Assembly: GCF_042678485.1 (NCBI RefSeq)
Contig: NZ_JBHTKR010000004.1
Span: 62,001-126,000 of the forward strand
From: Seohaeicola saemankumensis
Lineage (GTDB): Bacteria; Pseudomonadota; Alphaproteobacteria; Rhodobacterales; Rhodobacteraceae
DNA: 64,000 bases
Reading direction: 5' to 3'
In this document: piece after piece, positions 1 to 9,244 of the stretch
How the letters are laid out: each line of letters starts with the position of its first letter
How positions within the stretch are numbered: position 1 is the stretch's first letter
The notes under the pieces: generated by a model
The model's input: only the letters and a program-made list of their open reading frames with translations
Database searches by the model: none
What the model was told of the DNA's origin: nothing
Program-made: the position numbers and the translations under genes

Positions 1-496
1 GCTCAAGATCGCGAAACCCGGATGCCGCGATCTGTTTGAAGGACCGGGCGAACAGGAAAAACTCCAGTTCGGTCGCCATGATCGGGGTCAGGCCCATCGC
101 CTCGACGCGGGCAATCTGCCGTTTCAGCATCGCCCGCGGAGAATGGGCAATCTCGTGATGGCCATGGTGATCCATGATGTCGCACAGGACCATCACCGTT
201 CCCTCAAGCCATGGAACAGGGCGGATCGTGCCAAGATCGGGCTTCATGGTGTAATCCCCATAGCCCGCCTGCCAGCTGGTCGACGCATAGCCATCCGGCG
301 TGGCCATCGCCAGGTCCGTCGCCAGCAGGTAATTGCAGCAATGGGTTTCCCGCCAGGCACTATCCACGAAATGCTGCGCCAGGAACCGCTTGCCCTGCAA
401 GCGTCCCTGCATGTCCACGATACAGACCAGAACCGTATCCACCGTGCCCGCAGCGACGGCGGATGTCAGGGCCTCGAATGTCATCAATCCCGCCAT
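1..496 (-). CDS. Glutamine synthetase family protein, partial (gamma-glutamylpolyamine synthetase-like)
   Basis: The 5' end of a minus-strand gene that runs off the left edge; about 165 residues are visible. The N-terminus (MAGLMTFEALTSAV) is followed by the beta-grasp segment with VDMQGRLQGKR, typical of glutamine synthetase family enzymes, and then by the first catalytic-domain strand TELEFFLF, where the first Glu is the expected metal ligand. Family members ligate glutamate to ammonia or to amines such as putrescine. The divergent class III aminotransferase 163 bases away suggests polyamine or amine catabolism rather than nitrogen assimilation; that is inference. The start at 496 is chosen because it opens the reading frame; an in-frame Met at 484 is an alternative. 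The C-terminal two thirds, including the ATP and substrate sites, are outside the window. Confidence 0.82.
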   Translation of the reverse strand, partial: MAGLMTFEALTSAVAAGTVDTVLVCIVDMQGRLQGKRFLAQHFVDSAWRETHCCNYLLATDLAMATPDGYASTSWQAGYGDYTMKPDLGTIRPVPWLEGTVMVLCDIMDHHGHHEIAHSPRAMLKRQIARVEAMGLTPIMATELEFFLFARSFKQIAASGFRDLE

Positions 497-659
497 GTCT
501 TGCCCTTTTCCCCGTAGTCTTCCGGGCAAAGCCTGTGCCATGGTCCTTGAGGTGTCAACGCTGGTTCTGGCTGTCACGCGCGAGTCTATGGACAGTTGCA
601 CGGGCCGGTGCCAGATTTGATCAAATCATTCTCACGCTGCGACTCGGAGGGCTGCGCCC

Positions 660-2012
660 ATGAAAGACGACAACTTCCTGAAAGAGAACAATGCCCGCCA
701 TCTGTGGCATCCCATGGGCCACCCCGGAGATCTGCAAGCCAATACGCCAACGATCATCAAGGGGGCCGAGGGCGTGCACATCATCGACATCGACGGCCAC
801 AAGGTTGTGGATGCCGTCGGCGGGCTGTGGTGCGTGAACCTTGGCTATTCCAACAACGCGGTCAAGGATGCCATCGCCAGGCAGCTCTACGATCTGCCCT
901 ATTACTCGGCCTTTGGCGGCACAACCAACCCGACCGCGATCGAGGCGTCCTACATGGTGCGCGAATTCTTCGAAGCCGACGGCATGGTGCGCGCCTTCTT
1001 CACCTCGGGTGGGTCGGATTCGGTGGAAACCTGCCTGCGGTTGTCGCGTCAGTATCACCGCCTGCGCGGAGAGCCGACACGGACCAAGTTTCTCAGCCTC
1101 AAGAAAGGCTATCACGGCACCCATTTCGGCGGTGCATCGGTGAACGGCAACAACCGCTTCCGCCTGAACTACGAGCCGATGCTGCCGGGCTGCTTCCATC
1201 TGCCCAGCCCCTACACCTATCGCAACCCGTTCAACGAGACGGATGGCGCGAAACTGGCGCAGAACATCGCCGCCGCGATGGAGGATGAAATCGCGTTTCA
1301 GGGGGCCAACACCATCGCGGCCTTCATCATGGAGCCGATCCAGGGTGCGGGCGGCGTGATCGTGCCGGACAAAAGCTTCATGAAGCTGATGCGCGACATC
1401 TGCGACCGCCACGGCATCCTGATGATCTCGGACGAGGTGATCACCGGCTTCGGGCGCACCGGCGACGCATCCGGCGCGCGGCACTGGGGTGTGCAACCCG
1501 ACATGATGAGCACGGCCAAGGGCATCACCTCGGGCTATTTCCCGGTTGGCGCCACGCTGGTGAACCAGAAGGTCGCGGATGTCTTCGAAAAGGACACCAC
1601 GGGCGAAGGCGCGATTTTCCACGGCTACACCTATTCGGCCCATCCCGTGGGCGCTGCCGCCGTGATCGCCTGCCTGACCGAAACGCAGCGCCTGAACACC
1701 GCCGCCAATGCCGGACCGCGCGGGACGCAACTTTACGAGGGCGTTCTGAAACTGGCCGAAAAGTATGACATCATCGGTGATGTCCGGGGCGGCCACGGTT
1801 TGATGACCGGGATCGAACTGGTCAGCGACAAGGCGGCAAAGACGCCGATGGACATGCCCACGATGAAGCGGATTCACAAGACCGCCTATCAGGCGGGCGC
1901 GATGGTGCGATTGGGGATGCACAACATCCTGATGTCACCCCCCCTGACCATCAGCGAGGCCGAGGTAAACACCATCCTTTCGGCGCTTGATGCAGGTTTT
2001 GCGGCTGCCTGA
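660..2012 (+). CDS. Class III PLP-dependent aminotransferase (putrescine/omega-amino acid type)
   Basis: A full-length 450-residue fold-type I aminotransferase, the normal length for the omega-aminotransferase subgroup. Visible signatures are the phosphate-binding SGGSDS (about 116-121), the PLP-ring Asp in ISDEV (D258) and the Schiff-base lysine in STAKG (K287). The enzyme should move an amino group from a diamine or omega-amino acid to pyruvate or 2-oxoglutarate in the cytoplasm. Its resemblance to SpuC-type putrescine:pyruvate aminotransferases, together with the divergent glutamine-synthetase-like ligase, fits polyamine or amine breakdown; beta-alanine or taurine remain possible substrates. 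The ATG at 660 lies just after a GGAGGG element. A strong hairpin terminator follows the stop codon. Confidence 0.88.
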   Translation: MKDDNFLKENNARHLWHPMGHPGDLQANTPTIIKGAEGVHIIDIDGHKVVDAVGGLWCVNLGYSNNAVKDAIARQLYDLPYYSAFGGTTNPTAIEASYMVREFFEADGMVRAFFTSGGSDSVETCLRLSRQYHRLRGEPTRTKFLSLKKGYHGTHFGGASVNGNNRFRLNYEPMLPGCFHLPSPYTYRNPFNETDGAKLAQNIAAAMEDEIAFQGANTIAAFIMEPIQGAGGVIVPDKSFMKLMRDICDRHGILMISDEVITGFGRTGDASGARHWGVQPDMMSTAKGITSGYFPVGATLVNQKVADVFEKDTTGEGAIFHGYTYSAHPVGAAAVIACLTETQRLNTAANAGPRGTQLYEGVLKLAEKYDIIGDVRGGHGLMTGIELVSDKAAKTPMDMPTMKRIHKTAYQAGAMVRLGMHNILMSPPLTISEAEVNTILSALDAGFAAA

Positions 2013-2040
2013 ACAGCGGGCATCTAAGCCACCAAATATA

Positions 2041-2065
2041 AAGGCCAGGGGTTCACCCTGGCCTT
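2041..2065. terminator. Rho-independent terminator between convergent genes
   Basis: A 10-bp perfect stem (AAGGCCAGGG / CCCTGGCCTT) with loop GTTCA and T/A-rich flanks. It lies between the aminotransferase and the convergent symporter gene, so it may serve both strands. Confidence 0.8.
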
Positions 2066-2123
2066 TCGAACTTGTTACCGTACCAACAGAAATAATCGTT
2101 ACCGCACTAATGCTAACAAGCCG

Positions 2124-3677
2124 TTACTTGAACCGCTTTATCTCGCCTGATCCTAAACGCGTCAGATAACTGTCCAGCTCTCGCTTCACAATAGGCATCA
2201 GGAAATAGAGACCCGCAATATTGACCACGGCCATGGCGAAAATCGCCGCGTCCGAAAAGTCGATGACAGGTCCCAGACTGGCCGCCGCACCGATCACGAT
2301 GAAGATGCAGAAGATGATCTTGAATGTCAGTTCCTGCGCCTGCCCTTCCCCGAACATGAAGGTCCATGCCTTCAGCCCGTAGTAGGACCAGCTGAGCATG
2401 GTCGAAAAGGCAAAGAGCACCACGGCGACCACAAGGATATAGGGGAACCACGAGAAGGCGGATTCGAACGCCGCCGAGGTCAGCCCGACACCTGTCGCAC
2501 CTGTCGCCGTCGTCACCTGCCCGGCTTCGTTGATCACGTAAAGACCGGTTTCAGGGTCGGTCACCAGCTGGCCCGTGATGATGATCACCAGGGCTGTCAT
2601 GGTACAGATCACGACCGTGTCGATGAAGGGTTCCAGCAGTGATACGAATCCTTCCGTGATCGGTTCCTTGGTGCGGACAGCCGAATGGGCGATAGCCGCA
2701 GAACCGACGCCTGCCTCGTTGGAAAAGGCTGCACGCCGGAAGCCCTGGATCAACGCGCCGATGACGCCGCCCACGATCCCGTTGCCGGTAAAGGCGCCGT
2801 TGAAGATCTGGCCGAACGCCGTCCCCACCATATCGACGTTCATCAAGATGATGACCAACGCGGTGCCGACATAAAGAACACCCATGAAGGGCACGACCTT
2901 TTCCGTCACGCGGGCGATGGATTTGATGCCGCCCACGATTACCGCAAAGACGATTACCGCAAACACCACCCCTGTGATCCAGCCGGGATACTCGCCGAAG
3001 ACGCCAGACAACTGCTGATGCGCCTGATTGGCCTGAAACATGTTGCCGCCGCCCAGCGCACCCAGCACGCAAAAGACGGAAAACAGCACGGCCAGGACCT
3101 TGCCACCCGGCAGGCCCCGCTCGTCAAAGCCCTTGGTCAGGTAGTACATCGGCCCGCCAGAGACGCGCCCATCGGGATATTCGTTGCGATATTTCACACC
3201 CAGGGTGCATTCGGTGAACTTGGACGCCATGCCCAGAAGACCCGCAAGGATCATCCAGAACGTCGCCCCCGCACCCCCGATGCTGACCGCCACCGCGACA
3301 CCCGCGATATTGCCCAGACCGACCGTGCCCGACAGCGCCGTGGCCAGCGCCTGGAAATGGCTGACCTCGCCCGCATCTTCGGGATCCGAATATTTGCCGC
3401 TGACCAGTGCCAGCGAATGACCGATTACCCGGAACTGGATGAAACCGAAATAGAGGGTGAAAACGGTTGCCGCCACCACCAGCCAGACCACGATCCAGGA
3501 GATCGATGTGCCGGGGATCGAGGCAAAGATGAAACTGACAAACCAGCCGGTGGAATCGGCAAATACCTGGTTGACTGTCTCGTCGATGGTTTGCGCGCGC
3601 GCGGGCACCGACGAAAGGAACATGGCTGCCATTGCAGCAAGAACGGCCTGCGCCGCTGAAAGGGAAATCCGTGTCAT
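2124..3677 (-). CDS. AGCS family sodium:alanine/glycine symporter
   Basis: A 517-residue polytopic membrane protein of the alanine-or-glycine:cation symporter family. It has an N-terminal hydrophobic leader ending near SVPARAQ, a long lead-in helix, and the family hallmark region around GTVGLGNIAGVAVAV and GGPMYYL. Further conserved features are the stretch FSNEAGVGSAAIAHS and about ten membrane segments. It should import alanine or glycine with Na+ (or H+) across the inner membrane. The start at 3677 is chosen because a clear AGGAGA ribosome site sits just before it; an upstream in-frame Met at 3737 would lie inside the preceding usp gene. It is 19 bases downstream of the universal stress protein gene, so the two are probably co-transcribed. 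Confidence 0.9.
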   Translation of the reverse strand: MTRISLSAAQAVLAAMAAMFLSSVPARAQTIDETVNQVFADSTGWFVSFIFASIPGTSISWIVVWLVVAATVFTLYFGFIQFRVIGHSLALVSGKYSDPEDAGEVSHFQALATALSGTVGLGNIAGVAVAVSIGGAGATFWMILAGLLGMASKFTECTLGVKYRNEYPDGRVSGGPMYYLTKGFDERGLPGGKVLAVLFSVFCVLGALGGGNMFQANQAHQQLSGVFGEYPGWITGVVFAVIVFAVIVGGIKSIARVTEKVVPFMGVLYVGTALVIILMNVDMVGTAFGQIFNGAFTGNGIVGGVIGALIQGFRRAAFSNEAGVGSAAIAHSAVRTKEPITEGFVSLLEPFIDTVVICTMTALVIIITGQLVTDPETGLYVINEAGQVTTATGATGVGLTSAAFESAFSWFPYILVVAVVLFAFSTMLSWSYYGLKAWTFMFGEGQAQELTFKIIFCIFIVIGAAASLGPVIDFSDAAIFAMAVVNIAGLYFLMPIVKRELDSYLTRLGSGEIKRFK

Positions 3678-3696
3678 CTGTTTCTCCTGTCGCTGC

Positions 3697-4131
3697 TCAT
3701 GGCACGATGGTGCAGGGCACCGGTGACGCCTGGGCAAGGTGCCCGGCGACAGACCCGAAGATGCGGCTGCCCAATGTCGTATGACCGTTGCGTCCGATCA
3801 CGATCTGAACCGCGCCCATCTCCTCGGCGATCGTGCAGATCGTCTCGGCGATATGTCCGTAACGGATCTTGCTTTCAACCGCGACGCCTTGCGCGCGGAC
3901 CTTTTCAAGCACCGGCGTGATCAGGGCTTTTTCGGCCCGCTCCAACTCTTCGCTGCGGCGCTTGTGCCGCTCTTCAAGTTCGGTCGGGGTGAGAAACGAG
4001 TAGGGCGACCATTCCAGCACATGAACCAGAACGACAGTGCCGCCCTGAAGCTTTATGCGACCCATGGCAAAGTCGAGCGCCCTTTCGGATGCTTCACTGC
4101 CATCGTAGCCGACGATGAATTTTGCAGACAT
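3697..4131 (-). CDS. Universal stress protein (UspA family)
   Basis: A 144-residue single-domain Usp. It shows the N-terminal strand and nucleotide loop VGYDGSEAS, and the C-terminal ATP-binding pattern G-x2-G-x9-G-S within IGRNGHTTLGSRIFGSVA, so it is likely of the ATP-binding subclass. Usp proteins are cytoplasmic and affect survival or transporter activity under stress. Pairing with a transporter gene, here the AGCS symporter directly downstream, is common for this family and suggests a regulatory partner role (inference). The start at 4131 follows an AGGAGG Shine-Dalgarno; an in-frame Met five codons earlier lies inside that element and is less likely. Confidence 0.9.
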   Translation of the reverse strand: MSAKFIVGYDGSEASERALDFAMGRIKLQGGTVVLVHVLEWSPYSFLTPTELEERHKRRSEELERAEKALITPVLEKVRAQGVAVESKIRYGHIAETICTIAEEMGAVQIVIGRNGHTTLGSRIFGSVAGHLAQASPVPCTIVP

Positions 4132-4494
4132 CTGTCCCTCCTGCATGTTGGCTCAGCGGGTTGGCTGTATCAGAGATACCGCAACAGTTTAGCGTAGCAG
4201 GCGCATATGACCTATAAGTTGTGTTCCTTTTCATGCATGGATTCTCAGGCCATTCGCCCGTGAAATACCCCGTCCACAGCCTGATCGCCTTACAAGCCTG
4301 AAGCGGGCAAAACCTCTTCCCTACGATTTGCGGACAATCCGGGTCATCGGCAGCGTCTGCGATGACCAAACTGACCCCTGGGCAATAATGATCGGCTGGA
4401 CCGACACGACCATGGTTGAAATTCACATTCAGTTCGCACTATATGAACGACACGGCCCGACGTCGGGCAGGTTCAACCCAGGGATGGCGCTGTC
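4132..4494. other. Intergenic region between usp and sulP (divergent)
   Basis: About 360 bases without a convincing gene. It must carry the promoters of the minus-strand usp-symporter pair and of the plus-strand SulP gene. No clear inverted repeat, riboswitch or RNA gene was seen. Confidence 0.5.
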
Positions 4495-6270
4495 ATGTCA
4501 AGATTTCCGACCCGGCATCGCCCGCAATCTCGTTGGGCCCGGCATCCTGTCGCAAGGTATTTTCCCATCCTGCAATGGGCCGGCGATTATGACCGCGACA
4601 GCCTGACGTCGGATGCGGTGGCCGCCGTGATCGTGACGATCATGCTGATCCCGCAGTCGCTGGCCTATGCGCTATTGGCCGGTCTGCCCCCCGAGATGGG
4701 GCTTTACGCGTCGATCCTGCCACTGGTCGCCTATGCGATTTTCGGCACCAGCCGCGCCCTGGCCGTGGGCCCGGTTGCCGTGATTTCGCTGATGACGGCG
4801 GCGGCCGTCGGCAACATGGCGCTGGAAGGTACGGCCGAATATGCCATGGCGGCAATCACGCTGGCCTTCATGTCAGGTCTTATCCTGACCCTGATGGGCC
4901 TGTTCCGCTTGGGCTTTCTTGCAAATTTCCTGTCCCACCCCGTCATCGCGGGCTTCATCACCGCGTCGGGCCTGCTGATCGCGGCAAGCCAGATCGGCAC
5001 GATCCTGGGGATCAGCGGCGGCGGGCATTCCATGGTCGAACTGCTGCGGAACCTTGTCACGAACCTGTCCCAGATGAACCCGATCACGCTGGTCATCGGT
5101 GTCACGACCACTGCTTTCCTGTTCTGGGTCCGCAAGGGGCTGAAGCCCTTGCTCATCCAGTCAGGGCTGCGCCCGCGGCTGGCCGATCTGCTGGCCAAGG
5201 CCGGTCCGGTGGCGGCTGTCGCCGTGACAACCCTTGCCACCTGGGCCTTTGGCCTGGCCGATCGGGGCGTGGCGATCGTGGGCAGCATTCCAAGCGGTTT
5301 GCCGCCCCTGACCCTGCCCAGCTTCGGCGTGGATATCTGGGGGCAGCTTTTCGTCTCGGCGCTGTTGATCTCGGTCATCGGGTTTGTCGAATCCGTCTCG
5401 GTCGCGCAGACGCTGGCCGCGCGCAAGCGTCAGCGCATCGACCCGGATCAGGAACTTGTGGGGCTTGGCACGGCGAATATCGCCTCGGCCCTGTCAGGCG
5501 GTTATCCCGTCACCGGTGGCTTCGCGCGGTCAGTCGTGAATTACGACGCGGGCGCGGAAACCCCGGCGGCCGGTGCCTTTACCGCCATCGGCATCATGCT
5601 GGCGGCCCTGCTGCTGACACCGCTGCTGCATTTCCTGCCCAAGGCCACGCTGGCGGCGACGATCATCGTCGCGGTGCTCAGCCTTGTCGACCTCACGATC
5701 CTGAAACGCAGCTGGGACTATTCGCGCATCGATTTCGCCGCCGTGGCGACCACGATCGCCATCACGCTGGGGCTTGGCGTCGAGATGGGCGTATCCGCCG
5801 GGGTGATCCTGTCGCTGGCGCTGTTTCTCTACAAGACATCGCGGCCGCATGTGGCCGAGGTCGGGCTTGTTCCCGGCACACAGCATTTCCGCAACATCCT
5901 GCGCCACAAGGTCGAAACCCATCCCGCGCTGGTCACCCTCAGGATCGACGAAAGCCTGTATTTCGCCAATGCCCGCTTTCTGGAGGATTACGTGACCGCC
6001 CGCGTCAGCTGCGACCAGCCGATCCGCCATGTGATCCTGATGTGCTCGGCCGTGAACGAGATCGACATGTCGGCGCTGGAAAGCCTTGAAGCGATCAACG
6101 CGCGCCTGCGTGACATGGGGATCAAGCTGCACCTGTCCGAGGTGAAGGGCCCGGTGATGGACCGGCTGAAGCGCAGCCATTTTCTGGATGCGCTGACAGG
6201 CCAGGTCTTTCTGTCGCAATATGACGCGATGCTGGCGCTGACGCCGACCGTCATGCGCGGACAGGCGTGA
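4495..6270 (+). CDS. SulP family anion permease with STAS domain
   Basis: A 591-residue SLC26/SulP transporter. A short N-terminal cytosolic stretch is followed by the family signature in the first membrane helices (MLIPQSLAYALLAGLPPEMG) and the GTSRALAVGPVAV segment. The membrane core runs to about residue 440, and a cytosolic STAS domain occupies roughly 460-570 with LRIDESLYFANA and SAVNEIDMSALE. Members carry sulfate, bicarbonate or dicarboxylates by Na+ or H+ symport; the substrate cannot be fixed from sequence and no sulfur-assimilation genes are adjacent. The DgoK-like gene follows 54 bases later on the same strand and may be co-transcribed. Confidence 0.9.
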   Translation: MSRFPTRHRPQSRWARHPVARYFPILQWAGDYDRDSLTSDAVAAVIVTIMLIPQSLAYALLAGLPPEMGLYASILPLVAYAIFGTSRALAVGPVAVISLMTAAAVGNMALEGTAEYAMAAITLAFMSGLILTLMGLFRLGFLANFLSHPVIAGFITASGLLIAASQIGTILGISGGGHSMVELLRNLVTNLSQMNPITLVIGVTTTAFLFWVRKGLKPLLIQSGLRPRLADLLAKAGPVAAVAVTTLATWAFGLADRGVAIVGSIPSGLPPLTLPSFGVDIWGQLFVSALLISVIGFVESVSVAQTLAARKRQRIDPDQELVGLGTANIASALSGGYPVTGGFARSVVNYDAGAETPAAGAFTAIGIMLAALLLTPLLHFLPKATLAATIIVAVLSLVDLTILKRSWDYSRIDFAAVATTIAITLGLGVEMGVSAGVILSLALFLYKTSRPHVAEVGLVPGTQHFRNILRHKVETHPALVTLRIDESLYFANARFLEDYVTARVSCDQPIRHVILMCSAVNEIDMSALESLEAINARLRDMGIKLHLSEVKGPVMDRLKRSHFLDALTGQVFLSQYDAMLALTPTVMRGQA

Positions 6271-6324
6271 TCGGCGGCTGGTCGCGGATTGACGCCCCCG
6301 GCCACCACGCATATCTGACCCCGC

Positions 6325-7038
6325 ATGGCACAGGATATCTGGATCGGGATCGCGCAGAACGGCACGCAGGCACAAGGCTGGCGCTTTGACGGCGCGCGGC
6401 CGGTCAAGGATGCCTCGGGGCGAACCGCGCAGGACGTTCTTGCAGGGCTTGCGGAAACCACTGCCACGGTGATCGTGCAGGATGGTCAGGGTCGCCAACC
6501 TGTACCCGCCCCGGTGCTGACAGAGGCAATGCCGCTGACGGACCTGTCGCAGGACAGGCCGCGCGGACTGTTGCCCGCAACCGCCCGCCTGCAGATAGCC
6601 GGGTCCCTGTCCGCGCGCCCCAACTGGGATGGTGTGATCTGCCTGCCGACGCAGGAGGCGACGCATTGGTGCCAGATCAGCGCCGATGAGGTCGTCAGTT
6701 TTCAATCTGCCCTGACACCGCGCCTTGGCCAGGCGATGGGAGCGGCGGATGTGGCGGATGCTGACGCGCTGGCCGATACGATGTCACGGCCCGAGCGGTT
6801 GTCGCTGCATCTGCGTAGCGCCACGCTGGCCGATGACAGGCAGGCGGTTGCCGGGCATCTTCTGGGTGCGGAACTGGCAGCCATGCGGGCATATTGGCTG
6901 GGCCAGCGCGTGATCGTGATTGCCCAAGACACTCTCTATTCCGGTGCCTTGGGCGCCCAGGGCGTTCCGGTCGAACGCGTCGCACCGCAGGATGCGATGC
7001 GCGCAGGACTTGTTGCGCTGCGGGGCAAGTTCTGCTGA
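6325..7038 (+). CDS. Degenerate 2-keto-3-deoxygalactonokinase-like protein
   Basis: 237 residues. The C-terminal half resembles DgoK-type sugar kinases: VICLPTQEATHW sits where the family has a LPGTHxKW motif, and HLLGAELAAMRAYWLGQ matches the family's late GxxxGxEL helix region. However, the N-terminal phosphate loop expected as DWGTT is replaced by IAQNGT, and the protein is about 60 residues shorter than active DgoK proteins (near 300). The motif GTH is also lost. I infer a catalytically dead or strongly diverged relative rather than a working kinase of the De Ley-Doudoroff galactose pathway. No dgoA or other galactonate gene is nearby. It follows sulP on the same strand. Confidence 0.55.
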   Translation: MAQDIWIGIAQNGTQAQGWRFDGARPVKDASGRTAQDVLAGLAETTATVIVQDGQGRQPVPAPVLTEAMPLTDLSQDRPRGLLPATARLQIAGSLSARPNWDGVICLPTQEATHWCQISADEVVSFQSALTPRLGQAMGAADVADADALADTMSRPERLSLHLRSATLADDRQAVAGHLLGAELAAMRAYWLGQRVIVIAQDTLYSGALGAQGVPVERVAPQDAMRAGLVALRGKFC

Positions 7039-7105
7039 TCGCGGCGCTGGTTGATGGGGCGGATGCGCTCCGCGCGGGGATATTTGAAGCAAGAAGAAAC
7101 CAGGC

Positions 7106-8035
7106 TCAGCCCTGCGCCGCGATACCAGCGCGGTAGCGGCGCGGCCCGGCCAGCATGGTGACCCCAAGGATCAATCCGGACACGGTAGCGATCATGCCAG
7201 CGGCGCTGACCGCATTGTCGAAGCCCAGCCAGAGCGGGCCGTATCCGGCCGCGACATAGCCCAGGACCGCAGACAGGATGGCGAAGGCCACGCTCCATCC
7301 GACCTGTGCGCCAAGCCTGTCCGTCATCATCCGGGCGCTGGCCGGCGGACAGATGAACATCGCGATCACGATGATCGAACCCACCGCATCGAAGGCGGCA
7401 ACCGCGGCAAGGGCTGCCAGCATCACCAGCGCCAGCCCGATCGCGCGCACCGGCAAGCCGAGCGTGGCGGCAAAGCCTTCGTCGAAAGTGGCAATCGCCA
7501 GGGGCCGCCACATCAGCCGGAGCGCCACGCCCACGATCAGCAGCGCCAGGGCCATGCGCAACAACTCGGGCGGCAAACCCGCCAGCGCGACAGGATCGAC
7601 AAGCGAGGCCCAACCGGTGGCGTCCAGCCAGATCAGGCTTTCGAGGTTGCCGTAAAGGGCGTGTTCCACGTCAAGATGCACCGCGCTGGTATCGGACTGC
7701 TCCAGCAGCAGCACACCGGCGGCGAACAGGCTGGTGAAGACCACGCCCATGGCGGCGCCCGCCTCGATCCGGGCGGTGCGTCGCACGGCCTCGATCAGGA
7801 TGACCGCGGCCAGGGCGGCGCCCGCAGCCCCCAGCAGCATCGGCAGCGTGGCGATCGTCCCGGTCAGCAGGAACGCGACGACGATCCCCGGCAGGACGAC
7901 ATGACTGATGGCGTCGCCAATCAGCGCCTGGCGGCGCAGCAGCAGGAAATTGCCCGGCAGCGCGCAGGTGACGGCGGCCAGGATGCCGATCAGCAGCGGC
8001 GGCAACGACAGGGCCACGAACTCCGCACCCATCAC
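7106..8035 (-). CDS. sitD: Metal ABC transporter permease (SitD/MntD-like)
   Basis: A 309-residue ABC-3 family integral membrane protein with about eight hydrophobic segments. The conserved stretch LLRRQALIGDAISHVVLPGI near the N-terminus is shared with the other permease of the operon. A conserved segment containing DAVGSIIVIAMFICPPASA is also present. It should form the inner-membrane channel of the metal importer together with the adjacent SitC-like permease. Its start overlaps the stop of the upstream permease by 4 bases (ATGA-type overlap at 8032-8035), indicating translational coupling. It is the last gene of the four-gene operon. A Met one codon downstream is an equally possible start. 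Confidence 0.9.
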   Translation of the reverse strand: MMGAEFVALSLPPLLIGILAAVTCALPGNFLLLRRQALIGDAISHVVLPGIVVAFLLTGTIATLPMLLGAAGAALAAVILIEAVRRTARIEAGAAMGVVFTSLFAAGVLLLEQSDTSAVHLDVEHALYGNLESLIWLDATGWASLVDPVALAGLPPELLRMALALLIVGVALRLMWRPLAIATFDEGFAATLGLPVRAIGLALVMLAALAAVAAFDAVGSIIVIAMFICPPASARMMTDRLGAQVGWSVAFAILSAVLGYVAAGYGPLWLGFDNAVSAAGMIATVSGLILGVTMLAGPRRYRAGIAAQG

Positions 8036-9234
8036 GAAACCCCCTTTGGACGCGGCAGATGCCGGTCCAGTTCCGCGATCTGGTCCGGCGTCAACACCGT
8101 TTCGATCCGGGTCAACCCGTCATAGCGGCTGGCGCTGAGGCCATGGGCGGGATCCGCGCGCAGCGCGGCCCAGCGCGCCTCGTCCAGCAGGGCCTTGGCG
8201 GCGGCGGCACGGCCTGCGTCAGTCGGCACGCCATCGGCGCGGGCCAGCCCCTCGCGGCGCAAGAGCGCCAGGGTGAAGGGTTCGTGGATCGTTTGACCCA
8301 CCGCCAGGGCCAGAAGGCCCTGCCGCCGGTGCACACGCCTGCGGAACCGCATCCGCCGCCTGATCAGCGCAAGCCCGCCGCGCGCCGGGGCAAGGATCAT
8401 GGACAGGGCGAACAGGACGAAGCTGGCCAGAACGATGATCGGCCCGGTCGGCAGCGCCGGGGCCGTGGCGGACATCGCGGCACCCACATAGGCCGACACC
8501 CCGCCCAGCACGCCGGCCAGTGCCACCATCCGCAGCGCGTGATCCGTCCATAACCGCGCGGTCACGGGGGGAATGATCAGAAGCGCCACGATCAGGATCA
8601 GGCCCACTGTGGTGATGCCCAACACGGTGACGGCCATGACCAGGCCCATCATCGCCAGATCGACGCGCCCCACGTTGGTCCCGCGGACAGCGGCGTAATC
8701 AGGGTCAAAGCCCACCGCCAGCATGGGTCGGCGCAGAATGGCGACAAGCAGCAGCACCAGCGCGCCACCCCCCGCGATCACAAGCGCGTCGTTCCGCAGC
8801 ATGCCCGCGGTCGAGCCCAGCAGCACGGTATCAAGCCCCGCCTGCCGCCCCGCCGTCATCGACTGGATCACGGTCAGCAGAACGATACCGGCACCGAAAA
8901 AGACCGACAGAACGGCACCGATCGCCGCATCCTCGCTCAGCCGGGTGCGGCGTATCATCCAGGCGATCAGCACAAGCCCGAACCCCGAGGACAGCGCCGC
9001 CCCCAGCATCAGGCCCGGCAGGAAGCGGCCATCACCACCAAGGCCGACCATCACGATGAAGGCCAGCCCGATACCGGGCAAGGTGGCATGGGATACCGCA
9101 TCCGACACCAGCGCGCGTTTACGCAGGAACAGGAAACTGCCGGTCACCCCCGCGGCAATGCCCAGCAGCGTAGCGCCAAGCGCCACCAGCGTGGCGTTGT
9201 ATCCCAGTTGCAGCGTGAGAGCCTGCCAGATCAT
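8032..9234 (-). CDS. sitC: Metal ABC transporter permease with C-terminal winged-helix-like extension (SitC-like)
   Basis: 400 residues, about 110 longer than a plain ABC-3 permease. Residues 1-295 are the membrane part, with LRKRALVSDAVSHATLPGIG and VGLILIVALLIIPPVTARLW. After an Arg-rich linker (RRRMRFRRRVHRR) comes a soluble segment whose pattern looks like a small winged helix: TLALLRREGLARADG, then helices ending in ASRYDGLTRIETVLTPDQ. This recalls the DtxR/MntR-type domain attached to some bacterial manganese permeases. The domain assignment is pattern-based only. It could sense cytosolic metal and gate transport. Downstream coupling to sitD is by a 4-base overlap. Confidence 0.88.
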   Translation of the reverse strand: MIWQALTLQLGYNATLVALGATLLGIAAGVTGSFLFLRKRALVSDAVSHATLPGIGLAFIVMVGLGGDGRFLPGLMLGAALSSGFGLVLIAWMIRRTRLSEDAAIGAVLSVFFGAGIVLLTVIQSMTAGRQAGLDTVLLGSTAGMLRNDALVIAGGGALVLLLVAILRRPMLAVGFDPDYAAVRGTNVGRVDLAMMGLVMAVTVLGITTVGLILIVALLIIPPVTARLWTDHALRMVALAGVLGGVSAYVGAAMSATAPALPTGPIIVLASFVLFALSMILAPARGGLALIRRRMRFRRRVHRRQGLLALAVGQTIHEPFTLALLRREGLARADGVPTDAGRAAAAKALLDEARWAALRADPAHGLSASRYDGLTRIETVLTPDQIAELDRHLPRPKGVS

Positions 9235-9244
9235 CGTGACACGA

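Noticed and set aside
621..1922. 433-codon open frame opposite the aminotransferase
   Set aside because: Antisense shadow; the sense frame contains all catalytic motifs of a class III aminotransferase.
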